Of a stretch of 64,000 bases of DNA, positions 57,461 to 64,000 are shown piece after piece. Source of the DNA: Echinococcus granulosus (Eukaryota > Platyhelminthes > Cestoda > Cyclophyllidea > Taeniidae); contig NW_020170384.1 in the NCBI RefSeq assembly GCF_000524195.1, positions 1,550,517-1,614,516 on the forward strand. The letters run 5' to 3'. The notes under the pieces are model-generated. The model ran no database searches. It saw nothing but the letters and a program-made list of their open reading frames with translations, and was not told where the DNA came from. The translations under genes were made by a program, and so were the position numbers. Position 1 is the first letter of the stretch. Every line of letters begins with the position of its first letter.

Positions 57461-59752
57461 GTGAGTTCTTCTTTCCTGTTACTATCAACTTTCATTTTGG
57501 GTAAGAAAAATGTAGTTCAACAAGTACTTGAGTCCTGGTGCACCTTTTAATTCGCCTTGCATTCGCTTGCCCATTTTATTAAAAAGTCAACGAAAATATC
57601 CATCCATCTAACAATAGATGCAAGCCCTTGACCATACCTTCACCTATGCGTCTACCATTAAACGAAATCCTGGGAATTTAGCCGAAATTACTCAGCGCAC
57701 CTTTTCATTCACTCTTTACCTCTTCTCCAATGCCAACCTACGTTTAAAAATCAGGCACTCTATTCTAACCCTCTCCACTCGCTTGCACACCATTCCCTTC
57801 TATAATTTCATTGAATCCTGCGCTGCCACACTGGCAACGCATTCTTTTTCATTTAATTTTATTTTAATTCACTCTATTTCTTGCTAACATTACATTTGAG
57901 TGCATCTTCTTCGGTCATGCGACTCAATTCAATATCCTTCAGTCATCGTTCCCTCACTGACTGGTCTGGATCGTATTGGATTGGAGGTTGCTTGCCACCT
58001 CATAGTCCATCTGTTCGCTTTCAACGTTACACAGGAACCTAGTTCATTCATCCCACGTTCATCCAGTTGTCTATCCTTTATTTCATGCTAAATTTTTTTA
58101 TCCAGACGAGTTCCGTCCCTCAGTTGATTGAGTACTTCTCAGTGTGTACATTCCATGCTGGATATTTTATAAGCTAGATCCAACTTCTTCCCGTTCATCT
58201 CAGTCTCAGCGTCTCATTTGGGGCTCTTTCAACTTTTCATAGTCCTGTATTCACGCTTCTAGCCTCCCTTGGAATTGAGGTGATTCACTCTTGGCTCCCT
58301 ACATCTTTTCCGATTCGATGATTTAGGATGAAATACTGAAGTCTATTTGGATTCGTTGTTCCAGCATTTCCTGGCTCATCTCCATAAGCCGGATTAAAAT
58401 CAAATTGCTGTAAAGATATATCGTGGTTTATAGTGTTCAAGAAGACAACTATCTGGTAGTAGGTGGACAAAGTCTCCATGAGATACTGTCCTATTAATCT
58501 CTCGACTTTCTATCAATGCGATGTCATCAAGAATAACTGCGAACTGATTAGTTGAATGCAAGTTGATGATGCCGTGCGTCTCCTTTCGTCTCTTCTCCAT
58601 TCGTCTATCATCCCATCATTCCCTCCCACCCACCTCTACTTCGCTTTCGCTGGCCTACCACTGCGTTTTATTCTCTTTCAAGGAAGGCGGTTCGACTAAT
58701 AAGTCGGTTTCATATTGGGTATTTGGTCCAACGTCAATTTAATCCTTCTACTTTTTATTTACCGGGCAAACTTCGGTATTCTTTTCAAAAACTCTTCCTT
58801 CTATCCACTTACTATAGAAACACTACTGCTTTTATTTATGCGTTGGCTGAGTGTCCTTTAGGGACATGTTTTTCTGTTTAACCCAAAATCTTTTGTTTTT
58901 GGTATGCCTGATTCAGGACCACTAGCCTTTGATGAATAGAGGCTACTGATTAAGATGATCTCCCGGAATTATATCCACTGTTTTCTTTTTTGTACGAGTT
59001 GACTTGCTCCACTTATTCCCTACTTCGCTCTGTTTAGGCTCTTCGTCCGTTTCTGAACGCGTAAGATGCGACAATCGAATCGCTCACCCATTCCTTGGGA
59101 GGAACTGATGACTTTTGTGTGATTATTATGCTACTTTTGTAGAAGAAATTCTCGATCCATTATGCATATTTTTCATCGAACGGGAACGTCAAACTCGTGC
59201 TGGTGTTATGGGAAATGGGGTGGTTCTTCGTTTGTTATAGGTCACTTGCCTACATCTTTTTTAAGGAAGAGCGTGATTAAAACCCATTCTATTTATGAAA
59301 GGTACTAATTTCCCCACAGATCTTTTCTGTTTTGCGAAAATGTGAGAGCCAAATGGCGTTGAAATGGCCGTTTTCACCTTTCACTGGGCTCTGGGTATTT
59401 AGTGACCCAGGGTCTATCTTCTTACCTCCCCCCCTATGCAGTTTGAAGTCATGACCTTTTAGTCACAACCCTGGCAAATGCTGTTGAAATTTTTTTTTTT
59501 TCATTTGGGTTAAGGCAACCACCCACGAGCCTAGCAGGAGCAGCAGTAGCAGTCGTGACCAAACGCTTTTGGCTGACATTTAAAATTCACTGGGTGAGAG
59601 TTGCACCACTCTCATTGGTGCTGGCAGTGGTGAGTCTTTTGGTAATCTAGTAAGTAATCCTGCCACCTATTATTGCAAGTAGTGCATTAGTTACCCAACA
59701 AGCTTGTAACGACGCCTCGGTAGACATCCAGCCGGAATTGTAAGTACATAAA

Positions 59753-59768
59753 GGGGGGGGGGCGGGGG
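59753..59768 (+). repeat. G-rich tract (G10-C-G5)
   Basis: Ten G, one C, five G in intergenic DNA. It could form a G-quadruplex and is likely to vary in length between individuals or assemblies. Confidence 0.8.
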
Positions 59769-61319
59769 AACAATGCTCAGCAGCTGAAATGTGCTCCTAC
59801 ATAGCGAATAAGGTCAATTACGCAGAACAGTCTCGATTGCTTGCCCAGTGCCTGCATTTAGTCTCACTGTTGCTATCCATGGATTAGGACCATCTTAATG
59901 CTAAACTCTGTGAGGCTGTGCTGAATTCTAGTTAACGAGGTTGGTTTATTCGTGGTTTTCATTTCAATCAAGAGATTACCAGCAACACAATGGCATTCCC
60001 TAGAATTAGAGTAAGCAGATCATTTAAAGTGATTCACTTTAAAGTTTTAGCATCGTCGGGCTGTCTCAGGATTCAGCACTGAGTTGCGACTCCCAAGTTA
60101 CTTCTATAGACGCTATCATGGAAGACGTCTGACATTAACCGTCATTAGACGGGCTGATGGACTGTTGACAATAATGACATGAGTGCAATCCCTTGGCGTC
60201 ATGGTAGTGGCCAAAAGTCGTAGAAATTGAAGGGACCGTTTGAATAAGTAAAAATTCTGAAAATTGTTTTCTCTCATATCGCACTTATCAAAGCAGACTT
60301 TGATATCTCGCTCGCCTCCGGTTTCTCATCTGGTTCATTTACACGATACACGTCTCATCTTCCATTCAAAATTATGTCGTGTTAGAGGATTACCGTCACT
60401 ATCTTGGCGTCATGACATTCTGTTCATGCCATTTCTGTGCAAAATCGTCAGCTATGCCGTACAGCTATAGTCAAGTTCGGCGGAAGAGCTTCAAAGCCCT
60501 CGCTTGTGTAATCGTGCTTGAGTGATCGTTGGAAGCGTGTCCTATTCAGAAGCACCATTGCTCCTTTTCTACTGGAAGTTGGTAGTGATTAAGTTACTTA
60601 AAAATTAACGGGGTTGCTAAAAAATAAGCCTGCCAGTGGTCAGGAATCATAATTAAGTATTTGAGAGAGGAGTGACAAACCATCATTTAAGTCGGGCATT
60701 ACATTTTCCAAGGAATCCGTTTCCTTATTTGGAAGCAATTCGTTTTCTTTTCTTGGAACCGTTACCTCACGAAATAGATGCGGAACCTATTTTCACTTCC
60801 GGCTTAATTGGTGCTGCAACCTCGTAGGATCCTATGTTCAGAAATGTGACTTATCGCAATAATTTACAATTGACGGAGCATAAAGTTATGACAAAGTGTT
60901 TTTGTCCTCCCTTGAGATGAATAAGAGTACAACCCTCAAAGCTACTGCAAATTCCATTCAATTCAGTTTATTTCCACATACTTAAAAATCCATCATGCCA
61001 GTCGACTCCCTGCCCACATCGGTACGTGCTAGTAACTCGACAGTTTAAAACCATTCATTTACTTTATTTTTCTAAGATGACAGCAATTACCAAGGTTTTT
61101 CCATTTTTATGCTATAATGAACTAGGAAAGAGCGTACGTCACATATGTGTGACGCTGGACTCGAGTGAAACAATCATGATAATACATATTTGCAGTGCTC
61201 GTAGTGAATGTGCTAATTTTGCACTTCTAATAACGTGGTAATTCTTTAATAAAATATAAATGCGTGGATTTTGGACGGAGGTTGCTTCGGTGATTTTGGA
61301 CAGAGAACGAACCGCGAAG

Positions 61320-61341
61320 TTTCCCGTCTTGAAACGGGAAA
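61320..61341. repeat. Small inverted repeat, 8-base arms
   Basis: TTTCCCGT, six-base loop, ACGGGAAA. The stem can extend three more pairs (one G-T) on each side. Intergenic. Confidence 0.7.
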
Positions 61342-62494
61342 TTTAATCATGAAAAACGGCATATTAGAAATCACTTGATGTAGCGATGATTTTGCACTTC
61401 CCATGCCTGACTGTCAGTAAAAAAGGTTGGAATTAAAGCAGCGGTGAAGGGCGATTACTCGTCTCTGCTCCCTATTTTTATGTCCTATTTGGGGTTCATG
61501 TCCAACGGTCGTCCTGGATGTTGCGTGGGAAGGCCAAACCATCTAATGGCCTCACCACAACCATTCAAACTAACGTTGCAAGATGATAGAAGTGTTAAGG
61601 TACAGCATTCAGTGGACAATCCCTAACAGACCCCTACGTACCTTCGTCGTAGCGCTTAGTGAATGGCTTGGCCGATCTACCAAGTGGTGAAAAAGTCCCA
61701 TTTGGTTCTTGGTGTGTCTCGCTGCAATAAACTGATGCGGTATGCAGAGACTTGCAAAGCGGGGACAAGCATATCCGTCTGTCAGTAGCCTTGATTGGCT
61801 TCTAATCAAATTTTCCCCTTATTTTGGAGTCTGTCTGCTTCACTAGTCGCGTTGTACTCGATTCCAAAGCTTCAGAACCTTCTTGTAGCATTTTTGGGTA
61901 GCCTTTGGAGATGGTTCGGTGTGTGGCAACGGACCGTACCACCTAGAAATGGTTTGTAAGCCTTGTGAAGTAACCTACAACCGTATTTGGTTACCTTATA
62001 CTTTACAAGGACAGTATTATTCACCACGGGACATAAATGGGCTAAATTCTCGGGCTACCTTCTGTTTCACTCAAACAAATCTAGGATTGAATCCTTGAAA
62101 GGTAATTTTACTTACAAACATGGTTGCCTGTTCCTCTAACTTATACAGAAGAAGTTTAAATCAAACTGACATCTTCGAATTTATAAAAGGTTGGAAAGAC
62201 TACATTTTGGGGACTGGAGCTTGCACTTCTTTTCCTCCACAAGGTCTCCTCCTGTTATATCTTCACGTACGTGCATACCAATGCCGATCAAATAATGTCC
62301 CCAAAAATAGCTTCGGCACAGAAAGATTTATTCTCTGTACTTAAAAGTGTCCTGGTGTCAAATTTATGAAATTGGGTGTGTTCCTCCTCATGAATAATTG
62401 TACCGTGTTCAGGGTTCTTAAAGAAAAGCTAGTCTATTGTACGCTTTCACAACAGACCGTCTTTGAGGCGCTGACAACACTTAAATGTCGCATT

Positions 62495-62555
62495 TCTGAC
62501 TGGCTGAGTGTCCCATCACCGTAACGCGCTGTGCTTGAAGTTTTCTGTTGATGAG
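62495..62555 (+). repeat. Dispersed repeat R2, copy 3
   Basis: The core reads CTGGCTGAGTGTCCCATCAC, then CGTAACGCGCTGTGCTTGAA. It keeps more CpG than copy 2, where the matching sites read TpG or CpA. Confidence 0.65.
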
Positions 62556-63078
62556 AGTCTGATGTCAGTGACGAAATGAAACTTGTTTTAACGCCGTCTG
62601 TCCCCAGGCATGCAACCACCACCACTGTTGCCTGCCCGTATTAACCAACAGTGTCCAGCCCGCGTGACACGTGCACCAGGCCACATTAACCCCTTACTTC
62701 TGCATGCATTGCGACCTTCTTGTAGATCTTTGATTTGGACGCCCTTTATATTTACCAAAATGGATTTCTGCAACGGACAATATTCTTGCGTTTTCTAGTA
62801 AACTTAGAGATGGATTATCATTTATAACTGGACCGAAGAGAGGAGAGAGTAGACGGCTGTTTTTCCGTACCACTTATTTTAAAAATATTTATCGGGTACT
62901 TTTGAATATTTGTGAATATTCTCTCCCTGCTTTACCAGGAAGCGTTTTCATCAAAGTAATATCAAAAAGTGGACAAAGCAAGAGCCAGAATAGGCATGGA
63001 AGGGGAGCCCTTTCTGACTGAGGAAATGGGACTAGAAAAAAGTCATTGTAGCATTGGAGGGAGAGATGGCTTCTGCGT

Positions 63079-63777
63079 TCATTCGATAGACACGGGGCTC
63101 ACAGTTCCATCAATATCCATCCACACGTCGAGATCACAATCGGCGGAAGGCAACGCACTGGTGGAAGGACTCATCTGGTGGACTTTTTTACAAAGGAAGA
63201 TTGGGCTATCCTCCGTAGAGGGTAGGCAGTGAGGTGCATAGGCAGCGCCACGACAAAATGCCAGAGACTTGGTGAGTCGGCATAACTTTCTTTTTTTACG
63301 CCGTTGCTTGAATCGTCGTCGCACCCACATATTCCAGAAACGGCCGCACGACTCAAGGAGTTCAAATATCACGAGGCAAGAGAAACCGAAGAAAAATGAA
63401 CTCAACCCACCAACCTCGGAGAAGAGCTTTGCCAGCCCGAACAGCTCTTCCTCTGTCTTCTGGGTAATGGCATCATCCTGTACGAAGTTCACTTCGATAC
63501 TGTCTAGACTGGTGGCGTTAGAAAAGCGCACCTCATTATGCTTCTGATACGTCGCTGTGTTACAGGCGTAGGGGCAGACGTTTGTATCCACCAGCATTAT
63601 CTGCTGCTCGTAGAAACAGCTGTGGACGCAATGCTCTTCTATTTCCGGATAGAATGTCCGGAAGTCCTTCGGCCCGTTTTTATTTCTTCGACCCCATGCC
63701 CGTAGTATTTCCAACGGACAGTAGCAATGGCACTCATTGTGAAGGTATTCACACGTCTTTTTCCACTGGCAAGCAGC
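63079..63777 (-). CDS. DEG/ENaC (amiloride-sensitive type) sodium channel subunit, 3'-terminal exon
   Basis: One exon entered at a TTTTAG acceptor (ending at 63778) and read for 232 residues to the stop at 63079; earlier exons lie beyond the window. The exon opens with the cysteine-rich extracellular end typical of the family: C-E-Y-L-H-N-E-C-H-C-Y-C-P, then H-C-V-H-S-C and C-P-Y-A-C-N. It continues to a second transmembrane helix at about 119-142 (F-S-E-V-G-G-L-S-S-F-F-F-G-F-S) and contains the G-x-S selectivity-filter triplet as G-L-S (124-126). A strongly basic cytoplasmic stretch (R-R-R-F-K-Q-R-R-K-K-R-K) and a Ser/acid tail follow. Family members form trimeric cation channels gated by peptides, protons or force; the ligand here cannot be told. 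Confidence 0.88.
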   Translation of the reverse strand, partial: AACQWKKTCEYLHNECHCYCPLEILRAWGRRNKNGPKDFRTFYPEIEEHCVHSCFYEQQIMLVDTNVCPYACNTATYQKHNEVRFSNATSLDSIEVNFVQDDAITQKTEEELFGLAKLFSEVGGLSSFFFGFSCLVIFELLESCGRFWNMWVRRRFKQRRKKRKLCRLTKSLAFCRGAAYAPHCLPSTEDSPIFLCKKVHQMSPSTSALPSADCDLDVWMDIDGTVSPVSIE

Positions 63778-64000
63778 CTAAAATGTTGCCACATACTTCA
63801 CCTTTAATTATTTTTCATTGTACTGTAGCGGAAAGACATTTATCTTAGTTATAGGCACGATTACACGAATGGGTTACTTCTAGCGTCGTACGGCTCATAA
63901 ATTACTTGGAGGTGATTCGTGCCCTACATTTATGGGATTTAATCTCCCCGCGAAGTATAGGACCACTGCCTGACATTTCAGAGGAAGTTTGCTTTAAAAT
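63778..64000 (-). other. Intron of the DEG/ENaC gene at the window edge
   Basis: The acceptor side of the intron before the terminal exon. No further exon is visible before the window ends. Confidence 0.6.

Larger units (their letters stand above)
57461..63078. other. Convergent intergenic region between spermidine synthase and the DEG/ENaC gene
   Basis: About 5.6 kb without a supported coding exon, apart from a possible synthase terminal exon near 57617. It holds a T12 run at 59490-59501, a G-rich tract at 59753-59768, an AT-flanked hairpin at 61320-61341, a copy of the short CACATATGTGTGACGCTGGA motif at 61140 and repeat R2 copy 3. Confidence 0.5.

Noticed and set aside
58850..58872. GGCTGAGTGTCC resembling the R2 core
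   Set aside because: Match of about 14 bases only, with unrelated flanks.
61440..61626. Possible fourth R1 copy
   Set aside because: Only two short blocks (TTTGGGG and CCTCACCACAACC) resemble R1; the rest does not align.
1..64000. CRISPR arrays, operons, insertion sequences or viral genes
   Set aside because: Nothing of the kind is visible; the window is intron-rich animal DNA and I saw no reverse transcriptase, integrase, transposase or capsid motif.

Overview
This is a stretch of animal nuclear genome. Every recognisable gene is split by introns with GT-AG (twice GC-AG) borders, and the products are animal-type: a golgin, a COG subunit, a leucine-rich-repeat (LRR) membrane protein and a DEG/ENaC channel. 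Introns of 35-90 bases sit beside introns of several kilobases. That mix, with TG/GCAC-rich upstream regions and old dispersed repeats, fits an invertebrate. A flatworm is my best guess, but the sequence alone does not settle it. A run of exactly 100 N at 13315-13414 marks a draft scaffold.

Layout. (1) 316-15471, + strand: the 3' thirteen exons of TMF1 (TMF/ARA160), a coiled-coil Golgi tether. All reading phases agree over 660 codons, and intron 11 is 7.55 kb and holds the N gap. (2) 15472-21082: gene-poor, with a perfect 34-base hairpin and one copy of a dispersed repeat (R1). (3) 21083-26135, - strand: a two-exon, single-pass LRR membrane protein of 369 residues. (4) 26788-27124, - strand: a possible small two-exon gene of unknown family. 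(5) 29269-36254, - strand: COG8, six exons, 1883 residues. Its last exon continues about 1250 residues past the COG8 homology as an acidic, repeat-bearing tail ending G-W-D-V-D-F. (6) 37701-48807, - strand: an 11-exon, 943-residue protein with an N-terminal PH domain and a helical C-terminal half that I could not assign to a family. (7) 53148-57460, + strand: spermidine synthase, five clear exons with an uncertain terminal exon. (8) 63079-63777, - strand: the last exon of a DEG/ENaC sodium channel that continues past the window edge.

Two of the genes, TMF1 and COG8, act in retrograde vesicle tethering at the Golgi. The remaining genes have unrelated roles, so this is ordinary eukaryotic gene order rather than a functional cluster. 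The most unusual item is the giant COG8 tail. Next come the unassigned PH protein and two old interspersed repeat families, with three copies each spread over introns and intergenic DNA. All exon structures were built by eye from open frames, splice signals and phase continuity. No database search was possible.
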